A stretch of DNA of 57,500 nucleotides from Solibacillus sp. FSL W7-1464 (GCF_038004425.1 NZ_JBBORC010000001.1:3485001-3542500), one strand, 5' to 3'. Shown: positions 34,724 through 46,897, numbered from the stretch's first letter. The notes: a model not told the origin generated them from the sequence alone. A program made the numbers and translations.

Positions 34724-34822
34724 CCCTTCTCATCTTCTGGCATCCGCCACTGGATTTAGCACCTGACTTAACGTTGGTTGCTGAAGTTTCATCGGGCCAG
34801 TCCCTCGACTTCTCTTGATAAG
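34724..34822 (-). promoter_or_regulatory. SAM-I riboswitch (S-box) of yitJ-metH
   Basis: The minus strand reads CTTATCAAGAGAAG (P1/P2 start), GAGGGACTGGCCCGATGAAA, CTTCAGCAACC, then AAGTCAGGTGCTAAATCC and GATGAGAAG, the classical S-box elements in order. SAM binding should favour the downstream terminator, so the operon is expressed when methionine/SAM is low. Confidence 0.96.
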
Positions 34823-34911
34823 AAAATAATATGAATTTTTGAAATAATTAAATGAATCATAACGTTATCTAATAGTTCCGTCAATACCCTTTAGCCGAAT
34901 GAAGTATTTCT

Positions 34912-36297
34912 TTACATAATTCGACTAATAATCTGTTCAGCCGTTTTTTTACCGTTTAAAATACAGGCACCTATTCCCACTCCGAAATAGGCACATCCCG
35001 CTAATAGGATATTCGGGTAATCCGTTGCCATCTGCTGTATAACTTTCGATAACGCTTCGTTATGCGCCAAATCATATCGTGGCATTTGGTCAATCCACCT
35101 CGTTACATTGACGACTGTCGGCTTCGCTTCAATACCTAAGCTCAGACGAATATCTTCCAATGCAACTGTTGTCAGCTCTTCATCAGACATGGCTGCCAAT
35201 TGTTCATAGCGCGGATTAATATCTTTGTAAAACAGACGAACGAGTAAATTGCCTTCTGCAGACGTATGCTTCCATTTACGGCTCGTCCATGTCGACGCAT
35301 TACAGACTAAATCACTATTGTGCGAAACGATAAATCCAGTACCATCAGCCGGTAATATATCGTCCGGTACATCAAAACCAACATACATCGTTAAAGTTGA
35401 TGCCGTCGTGAACTTTTCCAACTGTTTCTCCAGTGAGTCATCCTGTATTACTTGACGGACCGTATCATTCGGGATGGCCAGTACAACAACATCTGCTAAA
35501 ATCGTTTCGTCTTCAAGCATGATTTCATATTGCTCGCCTGTTTTACGAACTTTCTTTGTTACTTTATTTTTCATGAATTCAACTTCCGGAAGCTGTATCT
35601 CTAAACGATTGATCAGGGCCGATAAACCGGAACGGAAGGAAATAAACTTCTTATTCGCAGCTTTTTCGAATTGCTCACGATTCGCTTCGAAGCCCTTAAT
35701 AATCGATCCGTAGTTGTTTTTATAATCCACTAAATAAGGCAATGTAGACGCCAGGCTTAATTGATATAAATCTCCTGAATAAACACCCGCTAATACAGGG
35801 GCAATTTGCTTGCGGACAATTTCCTCACCTAAAAAATATTCCAAAAATGTACCGATTGAGCTTTCTTTAGTAAATTTAGTATTCGGGATTTCAAAGTCTT
35901 GAAGTGCTCTTTTCTTCCCTTCTTCGGAAACTAAAGTGCTCGACATGAGCGATTCTACACTCATCGGAATACCGAATGTTGATCCTGCCGGAATAGCATG
36001 CAGCTCATTATTCGTATGAATGTAGGAAATACCTGTTTCGTTATATACAAGCTCTGATTCAAAATCAAGCTCCTTTATAAGTTCCAATACCCCTGGATGA
36101 CGAGCAACAATCGAATCAGCCCCTGTTTCCATAATGAAACCGCTATCCTGTTCGGAATGGATTTTCCCGCCTAAATATGTGCTCTTTTCAATCAGAATTA
36201 ACCGGGCTTCCACATTTTGCTCATGCATTTTATTTCTCAAGTAATGCATCGTACATAGCCCGGTAATCCCGCCACCTACAACTACTACTGTTTTCAT
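34912..36297 (-). CDS. cgoX: Coproporphyrinogen III oxidase (former protoporphyrinogen oxidase HemY/HemG)
   Basis: An FAD enzyme of the coproporphyrin-dependent heme pathway of Gram-positive bacteria, 461 residues. It has the N-terminal dinucleotide fold VVVVGGGITGLCTMHYL, LIEKSTYLGGKIHS, then FIMETGADSIV and a C-terminal GCAYFGVGIGACILNGKKTA that completes the FAD site. ATG 36297 is chosen because AGGAG is 9 bases upstream; the ATG two codons earlier is too close. No other heme genes are in the window. Confidence 0.93.
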   Translation of the reverse strand: MKTVVVVGGGITGLCTMHYLRNKMHEQNVEARLILIEKSTYLGGKIHSEQDSGFIMETGADSIVARHPGVLELIKELDFESELVYNETGISYIHTNNELHAIPAGSTFGIPMSVESLMSSTLVSEEGKKRALQDFEIPNTKFTKESSIGTFLEYFLGEEIVRKQIAPVLAGVYSGDLYQLSLASTLPYLVDYKNNYGSIIKGFEANREQFEKAANKKFISFRSGLSALINRLEIQLPEVEFMKNKVTKKVRKTGEQYEIMLEDETILADVVVLAIPNDTVRQVIQDDSLEKQLEKFTTASTLTMYVGFDVPDDILPADGTGFIVSHNSDLVCNASTWTSRKWKHTSAEGNLLVRLFYKDINPRYEQLAAMSDEELTTVALEDIRLSLGIEAKPTVVNVTRWIDQMPRYDLAHNEALSKVIQQMATDYPNILLAGCAYFGVGIGACILNGKKTAEQIISRIM

Positions 36298-36396
36298 GTC
36301 CATTCTCTCCTATTTCGTTCGCTTCTCTTTTAATAGTATAAACTTTTTCATGCGAAATATGGTCAGCCGGGTATTACAATTTTCAGAACCTCATAA

Positions 36397-36436
36397 GAAA
36401 AACCACCCTACCTCTAAGTATTCCCGGGTAGGATGG
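36397..36436 (-). terminator. Terminator of the 163-residue protein gene
   Basis: On the minus strand CCATCCTACC pairs with GGTAGGGTGG, followed by TTTTTC. Confidence 0.75.
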
Positions 36437-36444
36437 CCACTATT

Positions 36445-36936
36445 TTACCTATATGAAAGTTGCTTTGTCAGGGAAATTATTTCTGCTTCCAAAGATGTTG
36501 AACGTTTATCAAAATAGCGAATGCGTTCACTGCTGCGATTTTCTAAATGTTTATTTAGATCTAGCATGCTCACTGCATCGCTGGCAAATAGTTTTAAAGT
36601 ACGAACACCAGATTCAATTTTCCGAACTTCTTTTCCATATACAAGTGCGGTATTATCTGTTGTTTTCCCTTTTTTCAATTCCAGAATATTTGTATTGATA
36701 AGCTCATCTATCTGATTGTAGCGTTTGATTTGTTTATCCGTCATCATTTGAATTTTTTGCTTGTATTTAATAACATCTTTATGGTCTAATCCAGTTTGGA
36801 CATAGCTTTTTAAATATTCAACAATTGTACATAGCGTCGTCAGATTCTCCCGCTGTTCTAATAGCATTTGTTGTAGTTTTTGAATACTATCCTCGTTATG
36901 TTCAGAAGAGAATTGTTGGACTGCAAACATATACAT
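36445..36936 (-). CDS. Unrecognised helical protein
   Basis: A 163-residue soluble protein with ATG 36936 after AAGGGGGAA. Nearly all of it is predicted helical with heptad-like patterns (SIQKLQQMLLEQRENL, then KYKQKIQMMTDKQIKRYNQI), suggesting a coiled-coil bundle. There is no signal peptide. It is a single-gene unit with its own terminator. The family is not recognised. Confidence 0.7.
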   Translation of the reverse strand: MYMFAVQQFSSEHNEDSIQKLQQMLLEQRENLTTLCTIVEYLKSYVQTGLDHKDVIKYKQKIQMMTDKQIKRYNQIDELINTNILELKKGKTTDNTALVYGKEVRKIESGVRTLKLFASDAVSMLDLNKHLENRSSERIRYFDKRSTSLEAEIISLTKQLSYR

Positions 36937-37078
36937 GAAAATTCCCCCTTCTTAATACTTTCCCCTTATAATATATTTCCTATTTTCCACTAAAATTAAA
37001 CCTGTATTTCTCAGTAAAATAGGTCTAAATTATGACGGAATATTTAAAAAATGAAACTTTTTAATATATATCATATTC

Positions 37079-37927
37079 TTATTCGGTTCTATCGTTATTT
37101 AGAACTTTCAGCTTTTCCCGCCACTTGGATGCTTCTGCCGCGTCTTTCTGTTCGTAGTAGTTTACAACTCTTTTCGTTGCTTCCACGTCTCCAAGCAAAC
37201 TTGCCTTTTTATAGTAATGGATTGCTTTTTCATTATCTCGGGCTACTCCATGCCCATTTTCATAACAAAATCCGATATTAAATGTTGCATCGACATGAAA
37301 CTCTTCACTCGCTTTTAAGAACCATTCCAATGCTTTTGCATTATCTTGCTGCTGACCGAGTTCCCCTGAAAAATAAATCATACCAATGCGATACATCGCC
37401 TCAACATCTTGCTGATCGGCACTGCGAGAGTAATAGACAAATGCCTCGGCTTCATCACATTTAGTACCCAGTCCTTGTTCAAACATCATTCCAAGGGTAA
37501 ACATTGCTTCAGCGACTCCTAATTGTGCTGCCTTCTTAAACCAGCCGAGCGCCTGTTTTTCGTCAACTGGTGTTCCTTCACCGTTCAAATACATATCTGC
37601 CAAATTATTCATTGCATCACGGTGACCTAACTGTGCAGCACTTTTATAGAGTAAGAACGCCTGTCGCTCGCTGCCTTTTTCACCAAGCTCCTCAATATAG
37701 CAGTTTCCCAGTTCATACATAGCTTCACTGTTTTTCCGCTCACTTGCTTTATCTAGCAAATCGTACATTTCTTCATATTGTCCATATTCTTTATATAGCA
37801 AGGCGATATTAACGGTCGCCTGCTCGTCCCCATTAAATGCCGAATCAAACTGCTCCAGCCACTTTTCCCTATGTTCGATCTCATGTTGTTTAAGCCAGCT
37901 TCTAAATTGATTGTGCTCCATCTTCAT
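37079..37927 (-). CDS. Sel1-repeat (TPR-like) protein
   Basis: A 282-residue soluble protein with at least five tandem Sel1-like repeats of about 36-40 residues, each of the form A-M-x-x-L-G-x-x-Y (EAMYELGNCY, DAMNNLADMY, EAMFTLGMMF, EAMYRIGMIY, DATFNIGFCY). Such repeats form helical scaffolds for protein partners. ATG 37927 overlaps the stop of the LysR gene (ATGA), so the two are coupled; ATG 37921 is an alternative. The open frame to 38035 intrudes into the LysR gene and is not used. Confidence 0.85.
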   Translation of the reverse strand: MKMEHNQFRSWLKQHEIEHREKWLEQFDSAFNGDEQATVNIALLYKEYGQYEEMYDLLDKASERKNSEAMYELGNCYIEELGEKGSERQAFLLYKSAAQLGHRDAMNNLADMYLNGEGTPVDEKQALGWFKKAAQLGVAEAMFTLGMMFEQGLGTKCDEAEAFVYYSRSADQQDVEAMYRIGMIYFSGELGQQQDNAKALEWFLKASEEFHVDATFNIGFCYENGHGVARDNEKAIHYYKKASLLGDVEATKRVVNYYEQKDAAEASKWREKLKVLNNDRTE

Positions 37928-38814
37928 CACTCTTCTCTTTGCTGAAAATAATCCAGTAAATATTGTTTGAATTCGGACACTGCTGGAGGCAAATAACGAT
38001 TTTTCGCCCATGAAACACAGACGGAGCGATAGCAAGGCGGATCTAACTTCAAACGTTTTACTTTATAATGGTCAAGCCCTTTAATATTAGGTATTACCGA
38101 TATACCCATGCCCGCACCGACAAAACCTGCTACAGTATGCATTTCTTCGGCAGCAAATGTTGTGTTTAACACTATTCCCCGTTCTAAAAAAAGCTCATCC
38201 ACTAATTGACGGAGCGAATTCCCCTTTTTAATCGCAATAAATGGTTCATTCTTTACTTCCTCAAATTTAACAGCATCTTGCTGTGCCAAAGGATGTGTTG
38301 TCGGGACAATGACAAACAGCTCTTCCACAAATAATTCTTCTGTCTCTATTTCAATTACTCTTGATTCAATTTTTTGCGATAGACACAAATCGATGGCTCC
38401 TTCTTCAAGGCGCTTTAATAAGCTTAACGAAGTCGCCTGTGTCAAAGAAAATTGCATGTTCGGAAATGCTTCACTTGTTGAAGCGATCAGTTCCGGCACA
38501 ATTTCCATACCAAGTGTATGAATAAAGCCAAAAGAAACTTCTCCAGAGCCCGGTTTGATAATATCTTCAAATTCTTCTTTAATTCGATCATACTCATCCA
38601 AAATGACATTGACACTTTGCAAAAAAAGTTCGCCAAACCGATTTAAATAAATGGAACGCCCTTCACGGTTAAAAAGTGGTACACCCAAATGTTGTTCAAT
38701 GTTCGCGATAGACTTACTTAACGCCGGTTGGGAAATCGCCAGAACTTCTGCCGCACGTGTCATATGTTGCATTGTAGCAACGGTTTTGAAATATTGAAGC
38801 TGTTCAATCTCCAT
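37927..38814 (-). CDS. LysR-family transcriptional regulator
   Basis: A 295-residue regulator with an N-terminal winged helix (MEIEQLQYFKTVATMQHMTR, then SQPALSKSIANIEQHLGVPL) and a periplasmic-binding-like effector domain (residues about 90-290, with GMGISVIPNI). ATG 38814 follows GAGGT. It is followed by the coupled Sel1-repeat gene and is divergent from an esterase gene, which it might regulate; that is inference. The effector is unknown. Confidence 0.92.
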   Translation of the reverse strand: MEIEQLQYFKTVATMQHMTRAAEVLAISQPALSKSIANIEQHLGVPLFNREGRSIYLNRFGELFLQSVNVILDEYDRIKEEFEDIIKPGSGEVSFGFIHTLGMEIVPELIASTSEAFPNMQFSLTQATSLSLLKRLEEGAIDLCLSQKIESRVIEIETEELFVEELFVIVPTTHPLAQQDAVKFEEVKNEPFIAIKKGNSLRQLVDELFLERGIVLNTTFAAEEMHTVAGFVGAGMGISVIPNIKGLDHYKVKRLKLDPPCYRSVCVSWAKNRYLPPAVSEFKQYLLDYFQQREE

Positions 38815-39000
38815 TTTACATACCTCACATCATTCATAACTTTTTTGCATCAAAACAATAGAAATAATAAATTGTACTTATATATTTATACCTTTATAAT
38901 AATCGATAACAACAGCTTTTCATAACAAAATTATTTTAAGATTTCAAGCATTTTTTTGAAGTTTTGTAAAATTGACATAAAAAAAGGAGTCTAATAGACA

Positions 39001-39747
39001 ATGAAACTCATCGCGCCGAAACCTTTTACTATTGAATCCGGGAAACGTGCTGTTTTACTACTGCATGGCTTTACCGGCAATACAAATGATGTAAAACGTT
39101 TAGGAAAATATTTAGCGGATCGTAACTATACAGTACATGCACCATTATATAAAGGCCATGGTGGTGGCCCTGACTTATTAATTCAATCGCAACCCGCGGA
39201 ATGGTGGGACAGTGTTATCCAAGGCTATGATGAACTGCGTAATCGTGGATATGATGAAATTGCAGTAGCAGGTGTTTCTCTTGGCGGCATCTTCTCTTTA
39301 AAGCTAGGTGAAGAACGTCCAACAAAAGCGATTGTTACAATGTCTGCTCCAGCAACAGCCAAATCAACAGATAGTTTACAAAATCGAATTATTGACTATG
39401 CTATTAACTATAAAAAGTTATCAGGCACTTATGATGAAACAGTTGATAGCCGTAATAAAATTGCTGAACTTGTGAAAATGCCTTCATTAAATTATTTACA
39501 AAATATGATTAATGAAACAAGTGAAAAACTAAATGTTATCAACACTCCGGTCCACATTTTACGTGGTTTGGAAGATGATGAATACTATTGTGAAAGTGCC
39601 GACCTTATTTACAGTTCAGTAAATTCACGAATTAAATCAGTTAAAACTTTCATTAATTCCGGACATATATTAACATTAGGTAAAGAACGCGAATTAGTGT
39701 TTGAAGAAATTTATCGTTTCTTTGAAGGGTTAAAGTGGAAAGAATAA
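39001..39747 (+). CDS. Carboxylesterase, Est30-like alpha/beta hydrolase
   Basis: A 248-residue cytoplasmic hydrolase. The oxyanion motif LLLHGFTGNTNDV is followed by the nucleophile elbow GVSLGG (Ser near residue 94). An acid in RGLEDDEYY and the catalytic His in NSGHILTLG complete the triad. Length and motifs match Geobacillus Est30 and B. subtilis YvaK. ATG 39001 follows AAGGAG at 11 bases. A single gene, divergent from the LysR regulator. Confidence 0.93.
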   Translation: MKLIAPKPFTIESGKRAVLLLHGFTGNTNDVKRLGKYLADRNYTVHAPLYKGHGGGPDLLIQSQPAEWWDSVIQGYDELRNRGYDEIAVAGVSLGGIFSLKLGEERPTKAIVTMSAPATAKSTDSLQNRIIDYAINYKKLSGTYDETVDSRNKIAELVKMPSLNYLQNMINETSEKLNVINTPVHILRGLEDDEYYCESADLIYSSVNSRIKSVKTFINSGHILTLGKERELVFEEIYRFFEGLKWKE

Positions 39748-39847
39748 TCGTTAGCCCACTTTAGCTTATAAATGACATTGTGTCCCCTTGCAAAAATCCC
39801 CGTTTTTGCAATGATATAGACGAGTTTGCTTTTGTTTACTCGTCAGC

Positions 39848-39898
39848 AAAAAACGAGCGTTAAATGGATCCCCGTCCATTTAACGCTTGTTTTTTTAT
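39848..39898. terminator. Bidirectional terminator between the esterase and SLH-protein genes
   Basis: A 13-bp stem (AGCGTTAAATGGA and its complement) has A-rich sequence on its left and TTTTTTT on its right. It sits between convergent genes. Confidence 0.85.
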
Positions 39899-39900
39899 TT

Positions 39901-41268
39901 TTAATTTGTTGCAAGCACTAAAATTTTTGCCACTTGAGCACGTGTTACATTGCCTTTAGGTGAAAATGTTGCAGCACTTGTTCCTTGCACCACACCCGTA
40001 TCATATAAAAAGGTAATTGCTAATTGCGCTTCACGATCGAAGTTTGCAATATCCTGGAATGGTGCCAGTTTTGCCGGTTCATATAACTGCCCAGTATGAG
40101 TAGTTGAAAGACGCATTAAAATCAAAGCTAACTGTGAACGTGTAATTTTATCCTGAGGATTAAAATACCCGTTGTTTTCTTTAATTAAGCCTGCTTCATA
40201 TGCAGCGGCAATTTCACTTTGGGTCTGCTGTGCATAATGGCTAATATCTTTAAAAGGTGCTTTGTTTGTTGCAGTTAATCCAAAAGCACGTGAGATGACA
40301 GATATCACTTGAGCACGCGTCATATCAGCATTTGGCTGGAATGTACCGTCTTCATACCCATTTATAATACCTTTTGCATAAGCAACATCAATATATTCTT
40401 TGCTCCAATGATCTTGAATATCAGTAAACGGTGCTTTAACGATTTCATCTTCCGTAATATCTTCTTCTGACTCTTTAATCAAGGCATTCAAATAATCCTT
40501 CATCATCGCATCCGCTACGACTTGATAACCCGCTTCACTTAAATGAATATTTTTAGGGTTCGGTAAATAAATTTTTGCGTCCGTTGCAATCTGTGCCGCT
40601 ACTTCAGTAAATACGCCACCATTACTTTCTACAATATTCTTCATTGAATTATTTAAAGTCGTTACCAGCATGTTTAGCTGTTTTTGAATCTCCGCGTCCT
40701 CAACATAAGGAAACGGATTGTAAAGCCCCATGACGATTATATCAACTTCCGGATTGATTTTATAAATGTTGTCGAAAATCTTTTTATAATTCACCGCAAC
40801 TTCCTGAATGCTCTTAATAACAGCGGAAGTATCAAAGCTAAATTCACCTGATTCAGAACGGTCTACATTTTTCAGCAGGTCATTTGCTCCAACACTCAAT
40901 GTGATCAGGTCTGCCTGTTGAACCGCTTCACGGATAGTTAGTGTCTTTTCGGAAACACCATTTAAATCGTAAATAGGCTTAGTAACATTTTCCTCAATAC
41001 CCTTTAACACATCGACTGTCGTATAGCCCGGATAAGAAAATCCTTTATTGAATTCAACCTGACCTTTTTGTTCCTGATAATTTTTAGCGAGTAAGTCTGC
41101 ATAACCAAAACCAATCTTACCGTTTTCATTCATTCCCGCTGCCAGCGAGTCACCAAGCGCTACATAATAAAGCGACTTACTTTCATCTTCTGCCTGCGCT
41201 ATATTTGACAATGGTAAAACGAATTGTAAAACCAGTACAATTGCTAGTAAAATCGAAAACTTCTTCAT
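39901..41268 (-). CDS. Surface GDSL-type hydrolase with three SLH domains
   Basis: A 455-residue exported protein. It has a signal peptide (residues 1-26, ending IAQAEDE), then a GDSL/SGNH domain with YYVALGDSLAAGM (nucleophile Ser), SVGANDLL and NIHLSEAGY. Three S-layer homology domains follow (FTDIQDHWSKEYIDVAYAKG, FKDISHYAQQT, FQDIANFDREAQ), which anchor proteins to cell-wall polymers. The usual Asp three residues before the catalytic His is Lys here (PKNIH). ATG 41268 has a weak GGGGGA upstream. The substrate is unknown. Confidence 0.9.
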   Translation of the reverse strand: MKKFSILLAIVLVLQFVLPLSNIAQAEDESKSLYYVALGDSLAAGMNENGKIGFGYADLLAKNYQEQKGQVEFNKGFSYPGYTTVDVLKGIEENVTKPIYDLNGVSEKTLTIREAVQQADLITLSVGANDLLKNVDRSESGEFSFDTSAVIKSIQEVAVNYKKIFDNIYKINPEVDIIVMGLYNPFPYVEDAEIQKQLNMLVTTLNNSMKNIVESNGGVFTEVAAQIATDAKIYLPNPKNIHLSEAGYQVVADAMMKDYLNALIKESEEDITEDEIVKAPFTDIQDHWSKEYIDVAYAKGIINGYEDGTFQPNADMTRAQVISVISRAFGLTATNKAPFKDISHYAQQTQSEIAAAYEAGLIKENNGYFNPQDKITRSQLALILMRLSTTHTGQLYEPAKLAPFQDIANFDREAQLAITFLYDTGVVQGTSAATFSPKGNVTRAQVAKILVLATN

Positions 41269-41407
41269 CCAATTCCCCCTTTTTTTGGAACCTTTCCATA
41301 TTATAATTTATCAGTTATTAAAATACAAAATATTATTAAAACAAAAAGGTTATGCCTGAAATACTGCTTTCACATATATTAGAAGATCAACTTTTGGAGG
41401 ATAGAAA

Positions 41408-42496
41408 ATGATTTCGATTAGCTTATGTATGATTGTCAAAAATGAAGAATCCGTTATTGCACGCTGTTTAGATTCGGTAAAAGACTTAGTGGACGAGATT
41501 AATATTGTGGATACGGGATCTACAGACAATACAAAAGGAATTGTACAACAATACACAAATCGAGTATTTGATTTTAATTGGATTGACAACTTTGCCGCAG
41601 CACGGAATTTTTCATTCCAGCAAGCAACAAAAGATTATATTCTTTGGCTGGATGCAGATGACGTTCTTACCATTGAAGAACATGAAAAGTTTAAATCACT
41701 AAAAAATACTCTCGGCCCTGAAACCGATGCCGTCTCAATGAATTATTACTTAAGTTTTAATGATGATGGAAATATAGCTTCTTTAATAAGAAGAAACCGC
41801 TTAGTAAAACGCGAAAAAAACTTTCAGTGGATTGGGGCTGTACATGAATACTTAGAAGTTTACGGAACAATTTTAGACAGTGAAATTGGAGTTAGTCATC
41901 TCCCTCTTTCCCACGATACACATCGCAATATTGAAATTTATAAGAAGTTGATCCGTAATGGGGAGGAGTTATCATCTCGCGACACTTATTATTATGCAAA
42001 TGAACTTAAAGACCACCAGTTTTATGAAGAAGCCATTTACTATTATGAGCAGTTTTTATCTTCAAATTTAGGTTGGGTCGAGGACTGTATTCAAGCATGT
42101 TATAAACTCTCTGATTGTTATGCAGCTATTAAAGATGATGAAAATAAAATCACTTCTGTTTTGAGAAGTTTTGAGTACGATATCCCCAGACCTGAAGCGT
42201 GCTGTCGACTAGGATTTCACTTTATGGAACAATCCAAAAACAAAGCAGCGATCTATTGGTATGAGCAAGCCTTAACAGTAAATATCCCGCCTTATTCTCC
42301 TTTTCAAAACAACACCTATACTACATGGCTCCCCCATCTGCAATTATGCGTCCTCTATGACCGGTTGCAGCAATACGAGTTAGCATATTTCCACAATGAA
42401 AAAGCAAGAAGTTACAAACCAAATGATGAAAGAATACTGTTTAACCAAAAATATTTTAATAAGATTTTAAAAAATAACCATTCCTTAGAACCTTAA
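41408..42496 (+). CDS. Glycosyltransferase family 2 with C-terminal TPR-like region
   Basis: A 362-residue soluble protein. The GT2 domain has ISLCMIVKNEESVIARCLDS, VDTGSTDNT, NFAAARNF and WLDADDVLT (the DxD-type metal site), residues 1-210. The C-terminal half is made of helical repeats (KDHQFYEEAIYYYEQFL, ACYKLSDCYAA, NKAAIYWYEQAL) like SunS-type protein glycosyltransferases. ATG 41408 follows TGGAGGA. The next gene encodes a Thr-rich collagen-like protein, a plausible acceptor. Confidence 0.88.
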   Translation: MISISLCMIVKNEESVIARCLDSVKDLVDEINIVDTGSTDNTKGIVQQYTNRVFDFNWIDNFAAARNFSFQQATKDYILWLDADDVLTIEEHEKFKSLKNTLGPETDAVSMNYYLSFNDDGNIASLIRRNRLVKREKNFQWIGAVHEYLEVYGTILDSEIGVSHLPLSHDTHRNIEIYKKLIRNGEELSSRDTYYYANELKDHQFYEEAIYYYEQFLSSNLGWVEDCIQACYKLSDCYAAIKDDENKITSVLRSFEYDIPRPEACCRLGFHFMEQSKNKAAIYWYEQALTVNIPPYSPFQNNTYTTWLPHLQLCVLYDRLQQYELAYFHNEKARSYKPNDERILFNQKYFNKILKNNHSLEP

Positions 42497-42701
42497 TGTG
42501 GAGTTGTATTATATAAATTTTTTAAGAGTCTGCATTTTAAAATATTACTGATTTCAATTTCAACTTTTCTTTTTTAAGCCTCTTTTAAAAAGTTATTTCC
42601 GGTTGTTCTAGTTCATTGTCATAACTACTATACATTTTACCGAATATATTATTTTGAAATAACATTTTCAATAATAATCGACTATGTAAAGGAGGCATTA
42701 T

Positions 42702-43669
<968 letters not shown>

Positions 43670-43700
43670 AAGCTGAATAAACACTTTATACAGAGAAATT

Positions 43701-43742
43701 AAAAAACCACTTCCCAAGGCAACTTGAGAAGTGGTTTTATAT
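43701..43742. terminator. Terminator between the collagen-like gene and groEL
   Basis: AAACCACTTC pairs with GAAGTGGTTT, with A- and T-runs on the two sides, so it can act on both strands. Confidence 0.8.
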
Positions 43743-43775
43743 CGTTTTTTTAATACAGGTTAAAAAAACTTCTAA

Positions 43776-45410
<1,635 letters not shown>

Positions 45411-45467
45411 TCATTTTCCTCCTAAATTTTACGATCTATTTTTTTGATTTATTGTTTATGAAGATGT

Positions 45468-45502
45468 GCAGCTAGCAAAAGTTAATATGTATAACTAGCT
45501 GC
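45468..45502 (-). other. Stem-loop in the groES-groEL spacer
   Basis: GCAGCTAG and CTAGCTGC form an 8-bp stem around a 19-base A/T-rich loop in the 115-base spacer. There is no T-run. It may stabilise or process the groESL mRNA. Confidence 0.5.
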
Positions 45503-45523
45503 AATTTTCGTTTGATTTTGGAA

Positions 45524-45808
45524 TTATCCGACAATTGCAAGTACATCGCTCTCACGTAGGATTAAATATTCTACGCCGTCGTACTTCACTTCCGTACCAG
45601 AGAATTTAGAGAAGATAATTTCGTCGCCTTCATTTACGTCAAGCTCAAGACGAGTGCCGTTGTCAAGAACACGACCTGTACCTACTGCCACAACTTTACC
45701 TGTTTGCGGTTTTTCTTTTGCTGAGTCGGGTAAAACAATACCAAATGCTGTTTTTTCCTCTACTTCAACAAGTTCGATAATGATGCGATCTCCTAATGGT
45801 CTTAACAA
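45524..45808 (-). CDS. groES: Co-chaperonin GroES
   Basis: A 94-residue cap of the GroEL chamber. With the TTG start at 45808 (AGGAGG 9 bases upstream) the protein reads [20 protein letters not shown] as in B. subtilis GroES and has the same length. The earlier TTG at 45817 abuts the ribosome-binding site and is rejected. The mobile loop ([13 protein letters not shown]) and the roof motif are normal. Confidence 0.96.
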   Translation of the reverse strand: MLRPLGDRIIIELVEVEEKTAFGIVLPDSAKEKPQTGKVVAVGTGRVLDNGTRLELDVNEGDEIIFSKFSGTEVKYDGVEYLILRESDVLAIVG

Positions 45809-45839
45809 TTGAAACAACCTCCTAAGAAATTTTCTATTT

Positions 45840-45866
45840 TTAGCACTCTCTTTTATCGAGTGCTAA
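45840..45866 (-). promoter_or_regulatory. CIRCE operator of groESL
   Basis: TTAGCACTC, 9 bases, GAGTGCTAA: a perfect CIRCE element, the binding site of the HrcA repressor. Confidence 0.98.
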
Positions 45867-45876
45867 CACATTTATT

Positions 45877-45905
45877 AGTTTAAAGAATTCCATATTTTTT
45901 TGCAA
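45877..45905 (-). promoter_or_regulatory. SigA promoter of groESL
   Basis: On the minus strand TTGCAA, 17 bases, TAAACT, placing the transcription start at the edge of the CIRCE element. Confidence 0.75.
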
Positions 45906-46081
45906 GTATGTGCGCTAAAAAATTTTGATTTATTGGCAAATTCCTCTACAATGTTAAATGTATAACATTGGTCTATCATAATGGCCCTTATTAAACTCTA
46001 TAATAGAAGATACAGCATTCCCCATGCAGTTTTGGAATGTTTTATTCTACTATTCAGTAAGAGAAAGAAGGTTTTTCACCC

Positions 46082-46810
46082 GTGACTTCCCGTTCATCAG
46101 ATAAGTTCAAAACGCAGAAGACCGCATTTTATGTGTTATTAACTTATATTATCTGTCAGTTATCAGTCTTATTACTTATATTCATTCCCGGCTTAAAAGA
46201 TTCCCTTTTACAACTTTTTTCTGGCATATCTGAGCAGGAAAAACTTATAAAATTATCTGCTTGGTGGTCAACTATATCATTTGCGGTTGCTTTTATTGTG
46301 AGTTTTATATTAATCTCCCGGAATAAGCAGTTTTGGGAAGTATTTAAAGGAGAAAAGGCATCAATTGGTGCTTCAATCGGCTGGGGGATCATCGGTTTCT
46401 TCCTCGTCTTTCTAGGGCAGACAATCGGTGCTTATATCGAGCTTGCTTTAGGAATTGATATGGGATCGGAAAATACCGAAGCAATAATGAATGTCACAAA
46501 AATAGCTCCGATTATGATTATTGCTACTGTCTTTTTAGGGCCGATCTTGGAAGAGCTTGTATTCCGCCGTGTCATTTTCGGATCGATTATTCAAAATTAT
46601 AATTTCTGGATTGCAAGCATAATTAGTGCAATTGTATTCGCTGCGATTCATATGGATTTTACGCATATTTTACTGTATACGATCTGCGGGATGATCTTCG
46701 CATTTTTATATCATAAAACAAAGCGCCTTCTCACACCGATTATCGCGCATATCCTATTGAATGGTTTTGTCACGTTCATCCAAATGAATGCCGATAAGTT
46801 TCAAGTTTAA
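46082..46810 (+). CDS. ydiL: CPBP-family intramembrane metalloprotease (YdiL type)
   Basis: A 242-residue membrane protein with about eight helices. The CPBP (Abi/CAAX protease) signature is present: LEELVFRRVIFG (EExxxR), AAIHMDF and HILLNGF with the metal-binding His residues. The GTG start at 46082 is preceded by GAAGG. In B. subtilis ydiL is also adjacent to groESL, which supports the name. Substrates are unknown. Confidence 0.85.
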   Translation: MTSRSSDKFKTQKTAFYVLLTYIICQLSVLLLIFIPGLKDSLLQLFSGISEQEKLIKLSAWWSTISFAVAFIVSFILISRNKQFWEVFKGEKASIGASIGWGIIGFFLVFLGQTIGAYIELALGIDMGSENTEAIMNVTKIAPIMIIATVFLGPILEELVFRRVIFGSIIQNYNFWIASIISAIVFAAIHMDFTHILLYTICGMIFAFLYHKTKRLLTPIIAHILLNGFVTFIQMNADKFQV

Positions 46811-46816
46811 TTTTTT

Positions 46817-46843
46817 CCCGCTATGTGCAATAGCGGGTTTTTT
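46817..46843 (+). terminator. Terminator of the CPBP protease gene
   Basis: CCCGCTA pairs with TAGCGGG, followed by TTTTTT. Confidence 0.85.
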
Positions 46844-46862
46844 ATATTATCTGTTTAAACGA

Positions 46863-46892
46863 AATAAAAAACGCTATCAAGTTCGATAGCGT
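46863..46892 (-). terminator. Terminator of tatA-tatC
   Basis: On the minus strand AACGCTATCG pairs with TGATAGCGTT (one mismatch at the base of the loop), followed by TTTTTTATTT. Confidence 0.85.
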
Positions 46893-46897
46893 TACCA

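Noticed and set aside
37928-38035. N-terminal extension of the Sel1-repeat protein
   Set aside because: It overlaps the LysR coding sequence. The ATGA overlap at 37927 is the natural start.
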